16,054 nucleotides of DNA from an uncultured Eubacteriales bacterium (GCA_900544945.1 UQXG01000035.1:1-16054), one strand, 5' to 3'. Counted from the first letter of the stretch, positions 6,539 to 13,036 are shown. A program made the numbers and translations. The notes: generated by a model from the letters alone, not told the origin.

Positions 6539-7533
6539 TTCTTCGCCGCCTCCTTCTTGGGTGCGCCAAATTTCACGGGATGGCCGACCTTATCCAGCAG
6601 CACCGTGCAGGCGTTCATGCACAAAATGGCGTAGGACACGCCCTCGTTGTAGCCGCCAAAGTAGCGGATCATCACGGTCAGCACGCCGCAGCCGATGGCA
6701 TAGACGATCTGTCCCAGATGGGTCACAGGAGAGGTGACATAGTCCGTGGCCATGAAGATAGCGCCCAGCATCAGGCCGCCGCCGAAGACCTGGGCCGCCA
6801 TCCAGGCGATCCGGTCATTGCCCCGGGGGAACAGGAAGGTCAGCACCGCTACGGTCAGGATATAGGTCACGGGGATCCGGGCGGAAATCACCTTCCGGAT
6901 GAGTAAGTACGCAAAGCCGATGAGCAGCAGCAGCGCGGAGGTCTCGCCCAGGCAGCCGCCCACGTTGCCCAGGAACAGGGCGGCGGTGGACTCGGTGCAC
7001 ATGACGCCCTGATGCAGGTTTGCCAGAGGAGTTGCGGCAGTCACCGCGTCCGCGCTGGAAATCAGCCCGGCGGCATTCTCAAAGCCCACCTTCACCCAGT
7101 TGCTCATGAGCACAGGCCAGCTGAACATGAAGGCACGGCCGGCAAGGGCGGGGTTCACAATGTTCTTGCCCAGACCGCCGAAGAGCATCTTCACCAGCAG
7201 AATGGCGAAGGCATCGCCCAGAATGATCGTCCAGTAGGGAATGGTCACGGGGCAAACAAAGGCCAGCAGTACGCCGGTCACGCAGGCGGACAGGTCATAG
7301 GTCTTGCAGGGCTTCTTCATGAGCTTGCAGTACAGCCACTCGAAGAAGACACAGGCCGCCACGCTGACGGCAGTCACCGTCAGCGCCCGGAAGCCGAAGA
7401 AATAAACCGCGCCGAGCAGGGCGGGAACCAGAGCGATCAGAACGTCCCGCATAATGGTGCGGGTGGTGATGGGGCTGTGGGCATGGGGTGAGCTGGAAAT
7501 CGTCAGCTCATAAAAGTATTTCATCTGTGCCAT
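6535..7533 (-). CDS. rnfD: RnfD, membrane flavin subunit of the Rnf complex
   Basis: A 332-residue integral membrane protein of the NqrB/RnfD family with about nine or ten predicted helices. Conserved landmarks include the FGGLGKNIVNPALAGRAF segment (118-135) and the covalent-FMN region DAVTAATPLA (162-171), where T168 is the expected flavin-bearing residue; the motif reads TAAT where the family consensus is S/T-G-A-T. The C-terminus is charged (KKEAAKK), like that of RnfE. AGGAGGT stands ten bases before the ATG at 7533. The gene begins 15 bp after rnfC. Confidence 0.96.
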   Translation of the reverse strand: MAQMKYFYELTISSSPHAHSPITTRTIMRDVLIALVPALLGAVYFFGFRALTVTAVSVAACVFFEWLYCKLMKKPCKTYDLSACVTGVLLAFVCPVTIPYWTIILGDAFAILLVKMLFGGLGKNIVNPALAGRAFMFSWPVLMSNWVKVGFENAAGLISSADAVTAATPLANLHQGVMCTESTAALFLGNVGGCLGETSALLLLIGFAYLLIRKVISARIPVTYILTVAVLTFLFPRGNDRIAWMAAQVFGGGLMLGAIFMATDYVTSPVTHLGQIVYAIGCGVLTVMIRYFGGYNEGVSYAILCMNACTVLLDKVGHPVKFGAPKKEAAKK

Positions 7534-7548
7534 TTGATTTCCACCTCC

Positions 7549-8871
7549 TTATTTCTTCACCGGCGCGGACGCGTTGCGGATGGCCTGCTTTGCCACCCGG
7601 AAGCCCAGCACCAGAGGAACACTGGCAGGGCAGGTGTAGGCGCAGGAGCCGCACTCGATGCAGTCCATAATATTGTTTTCCTTCATCTTCTGAACGTCGC
7701 CGTCCTGCCAGGACTTGTACATGAGTACCGGCATCAGCCGCATGGGGCAGGCATCGATGCACTTGCCGCAGCGCAGGCAGTGGGGCTCCTCCACGAAGAA
7801 GGCGTTCTTCTGACCCAGCACCGTCACGGCGTTGACACCCTTGATGGTGGGAACGCTCAGGTCATACTGGGCAACGCCCATCATGGGTCCGCCGGAGAGA
7901 ACCTTGTAGGGGGTGTCTTTGCGTCCGCAGGCCTCCATCAGGTCATTGAAGGAGGTGCCGATGGGCACCAGCAGGTTCTTCGGCTCCATGAGGATGTCGC
8001 CGGAGACGGTGACGATCCGGGAAATCAGGGGCATACCAGTGTACACCACATCGTGAATGGCCCGGACGGTAGCGGCATTGAACACCGCGCAGCCCACGGC
8101 GGCGGGCAGTCCGCCGGAGGGAACCTCCCGACCGGTAACCGCGTAGATCAGCTGCTTTTCCGCGCCCTGGGGGTACTTGGCGGGAAGCACGTCAATCAGG
8201 ATTCCCGTCTCATCCTTGGCCGCTTCCTTCAGCGCCTCGATGGCCTGGGGCTTGTTGTCCTCAATGCCGATGTGGCCTTCCTTCAGGCCGAAGATCTTCA
8301 TAATGAGCTTCAGGCCGGAGATCACATCCTGGGGCTTCTCCCGGCACAGCCGGTCATCGGCAGTGATGTAAGGCTCGCACTCACCGGCGTTGACAATGAC
8401 GGTATCCACCTTGCCGATGCCGCCGGACAGCTTCACATGGGTGGGGAAGGTTGCGCCGCCCATACCCACAATGCCGCCCTCGTGGATGATGTCCACCAGT
8501 TCCTCGGGAGTCAGCGCGTCCACTTCCTCCTGGGTTCTGGGCTTCACCGTTTCACACAGAGTATCCAGGTGGTCATTTTCGATGACCACACTCAGAACCA
8601 TGCTGCCATTGGTGTGAGCCCGGGGCTCCACCGCCTTGACCTTACCGGAAACGGAAGCGTGCACCGGGACGCACAGTCCCTGGTTGTCGCCGATCTTCTG
8701 ACCCTTTGTCACCAGGTCGCCTTTTGCAACCAGGGGCTTACAGGGGGCGCCGATGTGCTGCGCCATGGGAATCACGACAATATCCGGTTCCGGAAAAGCC
8801 TCGGTTTCCTTGTCACAGGCATACCACTTATTTTCTTTGGGATGTACCCCGCCGAAAAAAGAAAACGCCAT
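7549..8871 (-). CDS. rnfC: RnfC, NADH/FMN-binding subunit of the Rnf complex
   Basis: A 440-residue peripheral cytosolic subunit where NAD+ is reduced (or NADH oxidised). In order: an N-terminal barrel-sandwich region (about 30-110), the glycine-rich nucleotide motif GIVGMGGATFP (133-143), NAGECEPYI (161-169) and YPQGAEKQLI (233-242) of the Nuo51/FMN fold, a SLBB-like stretch (about 285-345), and two [4Fe-4S] motifs CxxCxxCxxxCP at C365-C375 and C404-C414. GAGG is nine bases upstream of the ATG. First gene of the operon, with a strong promoter 50 bp upstream. The set rnfCDGEAB is complete and in the standard order; the coupling ion (Na+ or H+) cannot be read from this window. Confidence 0.97.
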   Translation of the reverse strand: MAFSFFGGVHPKENKWYACDKETEAFPEPDIVVIPMAQHIGAPCKPLVAKGDLVTKGQKIGDNQGLCVPVHASVSGKVKAVEPRAHTNGSMVLSVVIENDHLDTLCETVKPRTQEEVDALTPEELVDIIHEGGIVGMGGATFPTHVKLSGGIGKVDTVIVNAGECEPYITADDRLCREKPQDVISGLKLIMKIFGLKEGHIGIEDNKPQAIEALKEAAKDETGILIDVLPAKYPQGAEKQLIYAVTGREVPSGGLPAAVGCAVFNAATVRAIHDVVYTGMPLISRIVTVSGDILMEPKNLLVPIGTSFNDLMEACGRKDTPYKVLSGGPMMGVAQYDLSVPTIKGVNAVTVLGQKNAFFVEEPHCLRCGKCIDACPMRLMPVLMYKSWQDGDVQKMKENNIMDCIECGSCAYTCPASVPLVLGFRVAKQAIRNASAPVKK

Positions 8872-8894
8872 GTTTCTTCACCTCTTTCAAATTT

Positions 8895-8908
8895 GCGGCT
8901 CAAGCCGC
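8895..8908 (-). promoter_or_regulatory. small hairpin in the rnf 5' leader
   Basis: GCGGCT (8895-8900) pairs with AGCCGC (8903-8908), just upstream of the rnfC ribosome binding site and inside the short leader. It may stabilise the mRNA 5' end or tune translation; function not shown by sequence. Confidence 0.35.
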
Positions 8909-8922
8909 GTATATCCGGGTAC

Positions 8923-8951
8923 ATCATAGCGCACTTTTCACGATTTGTCCA
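8923..8951 (-). promoter_or_regulatory. sigma-A promoter of the rnf operon
   Basis: Minus strand: -35 TGGACA (8946-8951), 17-bp spacer, -10 TATGAT (8923-8928), each five of six to consensus. I saw no Rex-type TTGTTAA-n4-TTAACAA operator nearby. The rest of 8952-9021 is AT-rich and holds nothing I recognise. Confidence 0.85.
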
Positions 8952-9021
8952 CTTTTTTATTCATAACTCACAAAAAAATGTTGTTCAATCTATTTATATC
9001 GATACAAAATGAACGTATTGC

Positions 9022-9059
9022 ATAAAAAGGCTCCCCGACTTTCCAACAGCCGGGGAGCC
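9022..9059 (-). terminator. rho-independent terminator of the nfeD-SPFH operon
   Basis: GGCTCCCCG (9029-9037) pairs with CGGGGAGCC (9051-9059); on the minus strand the stem is followed by TTTTTATG. It lies 25 bp after the SPFH gene. Confidence 0.9.
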
Positions 9060-9084
9060 AAAATGATTCAATTACACCTGGAAA

Positions 9085-10005
9085 TTACTTGGTTTTGACG
9101 GTCTCGGTGATGCCGTTTGCCAGACCCACCAGCCCCTGCATTTCGCTGGGAATGATGATCTTGGTGGCCTGACCGTCCGCCACCTTCTGCATGGCCTCGA
9201 TGGCCTTCAGCTTCAGGACGCTATCATTGGGAGCTTTCTCGTTCAGCATTTCCAGGGAATCCGCCAGTGCCTGCTGGACGGAGCGGATAGCCTGAGCCTC
9301 GCCGTCGGCCTTCAGAATGGCGGCTTGCTTCTCGGCCTCTGCCCGGAGGATGGCCGCCTGCTTCTCGGCGTCGGCCTTCAGAATGGCGGACTCCTTCTCG
9401 CCCTCGGCAATCAGAATGGCGGACTTCTTCTGACCCTCGGCCTGGAGGATCGCCTGCCGGCGGTCACGCTCGGCCTTCATCTGCTTCTCCATGGAGTTCT
9501 GGATATCCTGAGGGGGCAGAATGTTCTTCAGCTCCACCCGGTTGACCTTGATGCCCCAGGGGTCGGTGGCCTCGTCCAGAATGGAGCGCATTTTGGTGTT
9601 CACCACGTCCCGGGAGGTCAGGGTCTGATCCAGCTCCAGGTCGCCGATGATGTTCCGAAGGGTAGTGGCCGTCAGGGTCTCCATAGCCGCCATGGGCTGC
9701 TCCACGCCGTAGGCGTACAGCTTGGGATCGGTGATCTGGAAATACACAACGGTATCGATCTGCATGGTCACGTTATCCTTGGTGATAACGGGCTGGGGGG
9801 GATAGTCCAGCACCTGCTCCTTCAGGGAAACCCGCCGGGCTACCCGGTCGATGAAGGGAACCTTGAAGTGCAGACCCACGCCCCAGACGGTCTGGAATGC
9901 GCCCAGCCGCTCCACAACGTAGGCACGTGACTGCTGAACCACTACGATGTTGCGCACCGCAATGATCAGCGCGATCAGGATAAGGATGATAACAAACAGC
10001 ATCAT
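9085..10005 (-). CDS. SPFH/band 7 (stomatin, QmcA-like) membrane protein
   Basis: A 306-residue protein with an N-terminal membrane helix (about 2-18), an SPFH domain (about 20-175, with ERLGAFQTVWGVGLHFKVPFID and the TSRDVVNTKMRSILD segment) and a coiled-coil C-terminal part. Residues 185-239 are five 11-residue repeats starting AIL at 185, 196, 207, 218 and 229 (AILxAxxExxx pattern), followed by a conserved hydrophobic tail (TKIIIPSEMQGLVG). SPFH proteins form large membrane-bound ring or cage assemblies that organise lipid domains and guard membrane proteases. The two adjacent ATGs (10005, 10002) follow GGGAGG; the first is used. It sits 21 bp after an NfeD-like gene, the usual partner, which supports a stomatin-NfeD pair. 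Confidence 0.93.
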   Translation of the reverse strand: MMLFVIILILIALIIAVRNIVVVQQSRAYVVERLGAFQTVWGVGLHFKVPFIDRVARRVSLKEQVLDYPPQPVITKDNVTMQIDTVVYFQITDPKLYAYGVEQPMAAMETLTATTLRNIIGDLELDQTLTSRDVVNTKMRSILDEATDPWGIKVNRVELKNILPPQDIQNSMEKQMKAERDRRQAILQAEGQKKSAILIAEGEKESAILKADAEKQAAILRAEAEKQAAILKADGEAQAIRSVQQALADSLEMLNEKAPNDSVLKLKAIEAMQKVADGQATKIIIPSEMQGLVGLANGITETVKTK

Positions 10006-10026
10006 TAAGTACCTCCCTTTGAGAAT

Positions 10027-10476
10027 TCAGATTTTTTCGGGAACGTTTACAGGGGTTACATAGACTTTGACGCCTTCGATTCTGTCCACCCGGATCAGGG
10101 TGTCCTGGGGGATATTCTCGCCGGTGGTGCTCCGAGCCGTCCATTCCATGGCACCCAGCTTCACCTGGCCGGAGGCGGTCACATTGTCAATGGCCTCGGT
10201 GACCAGTCCGGTCGCACCCACCAGGCTATCCACATTGGTGGGCGTAATTTTCGGCACCAGATACCGCCGGACAATGGGTCGGAGCATCAGCAGCAGCGCA
10301 CCGGAAACCACCAGGAACAATCCGGTCTGCAGCCAAGCTCCCGCTCCCAGCAGGGCGGCAAACATGGCGACCACCGCTCCCGCCGCAAACCACAGCGAAA
10401 CCAAGCTCACCGTCGCCCCCTCCGCGATCAGGAACAGGATCACAAGTCCCAGCCAGACAAACGCAGCGAATTTCAT
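10027..10476 (-). CDS. NfeD-like membrane protein
   Basis: A 149-residue protein with three hydrophobic segments (about 5-20, 24-45 and 50-66) and a soluble C-terminal OB-fold (about 82-143) carrying the VGATGLVTE, GQVKLGAMEWTARS and VDRIEGVKVYV strands typical of NfeD. This is the short form, without the ClpP-like protease domain found in long NfeD proteins. Its family partners with SPFH/stomatin proteins in membrane quality control; the SPFH gene is the next gene in the operon. Start ATG at 10476 with GGGGGA eight bases upstream. Confidence 0.92.
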   Translation of the reverse strand: MKFAAFVWLGLVILFLIAEGATVSLVSLWFAAGAVVAMFAALLGAGAWLQTGLFLVVSGALLLMLRPIVRRYLVPKITPTNVDSLVGATGLVTEAIDNVTASGQVKLGAMEWTARSTTGENIPQDTLIRVDRIEGVKVYVTPVNVPEKI

Positions 10477-10525
10477 TTTGGATTCCCCCTTCCGAAGACC
10501 TCATCACGTCTTTGTGTGTAAGTCT

Positions 10526-10554
10526 ATAATATCAGAAAAGAGTCCCTGCGTCAA
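10526..10554 (-). promoter_or_regulatory. sigma-A promoter of the nfeD-SPFH operon
   Basis: Minus strand: -35 TTGACG (10549-10554), 17-bp spacer, -10 TATTAT (10526-10531), 50 bp upstream of the nfeD-like ATG. Confidence 0.88.
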
Positions 10555-10602
10555 TGGCTCAGATTCCGGGAAATTCAGCAATCCGACGGTTTTACGAAAA
10601 TT

Positions 10603-11010
10603 TTACCTTTTTCTTCCCATGGGGAAAGCATTTCCCAGTTTTCGATCCCAGAGTTTCTCGGTCAGGCCGTACAGGCTCATCCCCGCCGCCCCCACCGGAA
10701 TCCACACCGCGGTAAACAGAGGGCAGATCTGGCCCAGAAAATTCCCAGGCTGACCCCGATAGTCCCAGACGGAAAAGTCCCGGTTGCACAGAAGCCCTGT
10801 GGCCAGCTCCACCCCGGTGATAATGGCCGCCCCGCCGGTGAGCCTGACAAGAGTCGGCAGCCGCTTTTTGCGCAGTGCCCCCATCAGCAGAAAGCACAGT
10901 CCCCCTGCCCCGAACATGCTGATGTGGCTTCTGCCCCGGTACAATAATTCCAGTCCCACATAGGCGCCGCCGCCCACGGTAAAGAGTGTCAGTTGTTTTC
11001 CCCATTTCAT
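10603..11010 (-). CDS. putative ABC-transporter CmpB-like small membrane protein
   Basis: A 135-residue membrane protein with about four hydrophobic stretches (6-23, 31-46, 55-75 and 92-116). The pieces YRGRSHISMFGAGG (24-37) and SVWDYRGQPGNFLGQIC (80-96) resemble the GR(S/T)HW-M-GG and S-WDY--P-N--GQIC patterns of the 'putative ABC-transporter type IV' (CmpB) family of Firmicutes, whose function is unknown despite the name. No ATPase or substrate-binding gene is next to it. The start ATG at 11010 has GAGGTG nine bases upstream. No clear promoter or terminator was found; its upstream region shares space with the divergent tRNA promoter. Confidence 0.8.
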   Translation of the reverse strand: MKWGKQLTLFTVGGGAYVGLELLYRGRSHISMFGAGGLCFLLMGALRKKRLPTLVRLTGGAAIITGVELATGLLCNRDFSVWDYRGQPGNFLGQICPLFTAVWIPVGAAGMSLYGLTEKLWDRKLGNAFPMGRKR

Positions 11011-11070
11011 GGTGATTCACCTCAGGAAAAAGTATCTCCAAAAAAATCGAGGAAAAAACAAAAATAATTC

Positions 11071-11099
11071 TTGACAAACGGAAAATCTTGGGCTATACT
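11071..11099 (+). promoter_or_regulatory. sigma-A promoter of the tRNA-Met-tRNA-Glu unit
   Basis: -35 TTGACA (11071-11076, consensus), 17-bp spacer, -10 TATACT (11094-11099). Downstream, the leader holds a seven-base hairpin (11111-11117 with 11121-11127, TTTCGGC/GCCGAAA). Confidence 0.93.
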
Positions 11100-11142
11100 T
11101 AGGAAGCTGATTTCGGCGGTGCCGAAATTGCGTTGACCACAT

Positions 11143-11218
11143 GGCGGCATAACTCAGTTGGTAGAGTAGCCGGTTCATACCCGGTATGTCATCTGTTCGA
11201 ATCAGATTGCCGCTACCA
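11143..11218 (+). tRNA. tRNA-Met (CAU), probably elongator
   Basis: 76 nt with encoded CCA. Acceptor GGCGGCA pairs with TGCCGCT (G1-U72 wobble), anticodon loop TTCATAC with CAT, T-arm TCTG/CAGA around TTCGAAT. The G1-started acceptor, paired at 1-72, is unlike initiator tRNA-fMet. CAU could also belong to a lysidine-modified tRNA-Ile, but the body looks like elongator tRNA-Met. Confidence 0.93.
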
Positions 11219-11293
11219 GGCCCGTTGGTCAAGCGGTTAAGACACCGCCCTTTCACGGCGGTAACATGGGTTCGATTCCCGTACGGGTCACCA
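11219..11293 (+). tRNA. tRNA-Glu (UUC)
   Basis: 75 nt with encoded CCA. Acceptor GGCCCGT pairs with ACGGGTC, anticodon stem CCGCC/GGCGG with loop CTTTCAC (anticodon TTC), T-arm TGGG/CCCG-type around TTCGATT. It begins at the base directly after the CCA of tRNA-Met, so there is no spacer and the junction must be cut precisely. Confidence 0.96.
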
Positions 11294-11296
11294 TGC

Positions 11297-11330
11297 AAAA
11301 TCCCTGATGCACACGCATCAGGGATTTTTC
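11297..11330 (+). terminator. rho-independent terminator of the tRNA unit
   Basis: A 14-base perfect inverted repeat (11297-11310 with 11315-11328, ACAC loop) ends in a T run (11325-11329), starting three bases after tRNA-Glu. Confidence 0.95.
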
Positions 11331-11352
11331 GTTTTGGTACAACCAAATAGCG

Positions 11353-11380
11353 CAAGGCCGCCCATGATTGGGCGGCCTTG
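11353..11380 (-). terminator. terminator hairpin of the gene at 11395-11829
   Basis: A 12-base perfect GC-rich inverted repeat (11353-11364 with 11369-11380, TGAT loop), 14 bases after the stop of the minus-strand gene. There is no good T tract on either strand, so it may end transcription only partly or protect the 3' end; it also separates two convergent units. Confidence 0.6.
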
Positions 11381-11394
11381 TTGTGTTCCTATCT

Positions 11395-11829
11395 TCACCC
11401 CAAGCTGCCAAGCAGCCGGGCGATGGCGGCGCACCGGGCGGCGGCATTGTCCGCAAGCAGCCGGAAAACAATCCCCGTCTCCGGCTCCGCTGAGCGGGCT
11501 AAGTATTCTGTCTGGGCTCGGCAGGTGCTCCGAAAGCACTGGTTCAGAAGCCGCGCCGTCCCCTCCTCCGGCGGCGATACCGGCCGCATGGGGCCGCTGT
11601 CCCCGCCGCTCAACCTTTCCAGCCCCCGGAGTATGGCCTCGTTTTCCAACTCCTGCCGATACAGGACAGCTGCCTGTTCCCGACTGCTTCCCCTCAGGGT
11701 GTTTTCCAGCTTCCGATAAATCCCCGCCAGGCACATACTCTCCCGGCGCAGAACCCGCAGATTTTCCCCGGATGCCGCCATGGGCTGCCGCACCCGCTGC
11801 CAGACCTGGCTTTCCCACTGCTCTTTCAC
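11395..11829 (-). CDS. unrecognised helical protein of 144 residues
   Basis: I do not recognise the family. The protein is soluble, Arg- and Glu-rich and predicted mostly helical in two blocks (about 10-75 and 92-144) joined by a Ser/Pro/Gly-rich linker (SGGDSGPMRPVSPPEEG). The helix pair with E-rich faces (YRQELENEAILRGLERL) recalls ferritin-like bundles, but no ExxH metal motif is present, so this is only a shape comparison. Start: an ATG at 11835 lies just two bases after AGGAGG, too close; the GTG at 11829 is seven bases away and is preferred. A TATACT box is 11 bases upstream of the Shine-Dalgarno, but its -35 is poor. Divergent to lexA. Confidence 0.65.
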   Translation of the reverse strand: MKEQWESQVWQRVRQPMAASGENLRVLRRESMCLAGIYRKLENTLRGSSREQAAVLYRQELENEAILRGLERLSGGDSGPMRPVSPPEEGTARLLNQCFRSTCRAQTEYLARSAEPETGIVFRLLADNAAARCAAIARLLGSLG

Positions 11830-11897
11830 GCGCATTCCTCCTTATGCCAGTATAGGCTGGACTGCCCGGATTTTGTGAAAGAATTTTCCGACAGGTC

Positions 11898-11926
11898 TTT
11901 CTTTTTTCGAAAATATGTGCTATAAT
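11898..11926 (+). promoter_or_regulatory. lexA promoter
   Basis: Perfect -10 TATAAT (11921-11926); the -35 at 17 bp (TTTCTT, 11898-11903) is poor. The start site would lie about 25 bp before the lexA ATG. Confidence 0.7.
11908..11920 (+). promoter_or_regulatory. probable degenerate LexA box (autoregulation)
   Basis: CGAAAATATGTGC matches 11 of 13 positions of the Gram-positive LexA operator CGAACATATGTTC. It sits directly before the lexA -10 TATAAT (11921-11926), where bound repressor would block RNA polymerase. The two mismatches break the palindrome, so binding may be weak, which is common for the lexA promoter itself. Confidence 0.55.
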
Positions 11927-11957
11927 CTATTAAAAACAACCCCCTGGAGGTAGCGTC

Positions 11958-12533
11958 ATGCCCAGAACCAGCAACAAAGCGGATATGATAATGGATTATG
12001 TCAACCATTTCATTCAGGAGAACGGCTTCTCCCCCTCCGTCCGGGAAATCGGCGAGGCGGTGGGTCTGCGCTCCACCGCTTCCGTCAGCTATCATTTGCA
12101 GGCTTTGCAGCAGAAGGGGCTTCTTCAGTCCACCGGGGTCAAGGGTCGTAAGCGTGCCCTGGTCACCGGTGCCCGGCAGGGTCAGATTCCCGTCATCGGC
12201 GTGGTCACCGCTGGCCTTCCCATTCTGGCGGTGGAAAATCAGGAGGGCACCCTGCCCTGGCCTGACCCCGAGTGCTTCGCCCTGCGGGTTCGGGGCGACA
12301 GCATGATAAACGCCGGGATTCTGGAAGGGGACAAGGTGGTGGTGCGCCCTCAGCCCACCGCGGACAACGGTCAGATCGTGGTGGCGCGCATTGAGGACGA
12401 GGCCACCGTCAAGCGACTTCTGCGCAGGAACGGTCAGGTCTGGCTCATGCCGGAAAACGATGCCTACTCCCCCATCGACGGCACCTATGCCCAGATCATC
12501 GGCGTAGTCAAAGGCGTGGTGCGAGAATACTGA
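11958..12533 (+). CDS. lexA: LexA repressor, SOS regulator
   Basis: A 191-residue transcription repressor of the SOS response. The N-terminal winged-helix domain (about 1-65) includes the recognition helix region SPSVREIGEAVGLRSTASVSYHL. The C-terminal S24 self-cleaving domain has the scissile A85-G86 bond (VVTAGLP), nucleophile S115 in GDSM and base K152 in ATVKRL. Together with RecA-ssDNA filaments the protein cuts itself and releases SOS genes. GGAGG is seven bases before the ATG. It is a single-gene unit: the next promoter begins 55 bp after its stop. No strong terminator is visible, only a weak hairpin (12540-12544 with 12554-12558). Confidence 0.97.
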   Translation: MPRTSNKADMIMDYVNHFIQENGFSPSVREIGEAVGLRSTASVSYHLQALQQKGLLQSTGVKGRKRALVTGARQGQIPVIGVVTAGLPILAVENQEGTLPWPDPECFALRVRGDSMINAGILEGDKVVVRPQPTADNGQIVVARIEDEATVKRLLRRNGQVWLMPENDAYSPIDGTYAQIIGVVKGVVREY

Positions 12534-12588
12534 GCGTCAGCGGAAAACATTTGTCCGCAAGTCCCGGAAAATTTTTTGAAAAAAGTTC

Positions 12589-12617
12589 TTGACAAACAGT
12601 TTGACTTGGTGTATAAA
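12589..12617 (+). promoter_or_regulatory. sigma-A promoter of the T-box-trpXYZ operon
   Basis: -35 TTGACA (12589-12594, consensus), 17-bp spacer, -10 TATAAA (12612-12617). Start expected near 12624. Confidence 0.92.
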
Positions 12618-12639
12618 GAAAATAACTTCAAAACAGCAA

Positions 12640-12905
12640 ACCACAGACGCGGAAGTAAAGCTGCAAGCGCATCCACAGAGAGTTTCCCACAGCTGAGAGG
12701 GAAGCGAGAAGCGGGGCAGCAAATGGGCCGCCGAGGGCAGAGGGAAAGAGCGTGGGCTTGAGTATCTTCTGACGCATTGCCAGCGTTACTGGGCAGGCGG
12801 CGTGTTGGCGTCGGTCGAGCGGTCGGTTTACCGGCAAACAAGGTGGTACCGCAGAAATTGTATTTTCTGTCCTTGTTCCCTTCGGGGAACAAGGACTTTT
12901 TGCTA
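12640..12905 (+). ncRNA. T-box riboswitch, probable Trp (UGG) specifier
   Basis: Stem I: GCGG (12649-12652) pairs with CCGC (12728-12731), and GCTGC (12660-12664) with GCAGC (12716-12720). The internal loop between them has AGTA (12654-12657) on one side and AAATGGG on the other, placing TGG (12724-12726) as the specifier codon. AGAGAG (12677-12682) is the conserved stem I motif. The T-box core AGGTGGTACCGC lies at 12841-12852. The switch is explicit: CCTTG (12871-12875) can pair with CAAGG at 12839-12843 (antiterminator) or at 12890-12894 (terminator). The terminator is a 12-base stem (12869-12880 with 12885-12896, TTCG loop) followed by TTTTT. Uncharged tRNA-Trp would stabilise the antiterminator and switch on the transporter downstream. 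Confidence 0.93.
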
Positions 12906-12924
12906 TGCAAAAGCATAGCAAAAA
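12897..12924 (+). repeat. 28-nt palindrome overlapping the T-box U tract
   Basis: TTTTTGCTATGC (12897-12908) and GCATAGCAAAAA (12913-12924) form a 12-base stem with an AAAA loop. It can only form fully in transcripts that read past the T-box terminator, since its first five bases are the terminator U tract. Confidence 0.7.
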
Positions 12925-12938
12925 CAAGAAATGTGCCA

Positions 12939-13036
12939 TTTCCTCGCCCCTGCGGGGCACCCGGAAAGGATGCACAAAAACTTCATGCACCGTCATTTGT
13001 GCGTTTTCGTGGTGCAGCGATCCTGCATGAAGTTTT
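12939..13036 (+). promoter_or_regulatory. second structured leader region upstream of trpX
   Basis: Three structures lie in a row or overlap. TTTCC/GGAAA with inner GCCCC/GGGGC forms a hairpin at 12939-12967. A 13-base perfect inverted repeat, 12977-12989 with 13024-13036 (AAAACTTCATGCA), encloses 34 bases. Inside it are competing pairings: GCACAAA (12972-12978) with TTTGTGC (12996-13002), and TGCACC (12986-12991) with GGTGCA (13011-13016), which share bases with the long stem. The 13-base stem ends in TTTTATTT, so it could act as a terminator-like element. No known riboswitch consensus was recognised. Confidence 0.5.

Noticed and set aside
7534..9012. Long open frame (492 codons) on the plus strand opposite rnfC
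   Set aside because: It is exactly antisense to a well-identified gene; long mirror frames are common opposite GC-rich coding DNA. No family motif and no ribosome site were seen.
8952..9021. Rex or other operator upstream of rnf
   Set aside because: Only a loose GTTC...GAAC pair about 20 bases apart was seen; no TTGTTAA-type palindrome.
11830..11835. ATG start for the unrecognised minus-strand gene
   Set aside because: It lies only two bases after AGGAGG; the GTG two codons later has proper spacing.
11904..11913. Palindrome TTTTCGAAAA as the lexA operator
   Set aside because: The overlapping CGAAAATATGTGC fits the LexA consensus far better and lies at the expected distance from the -10.
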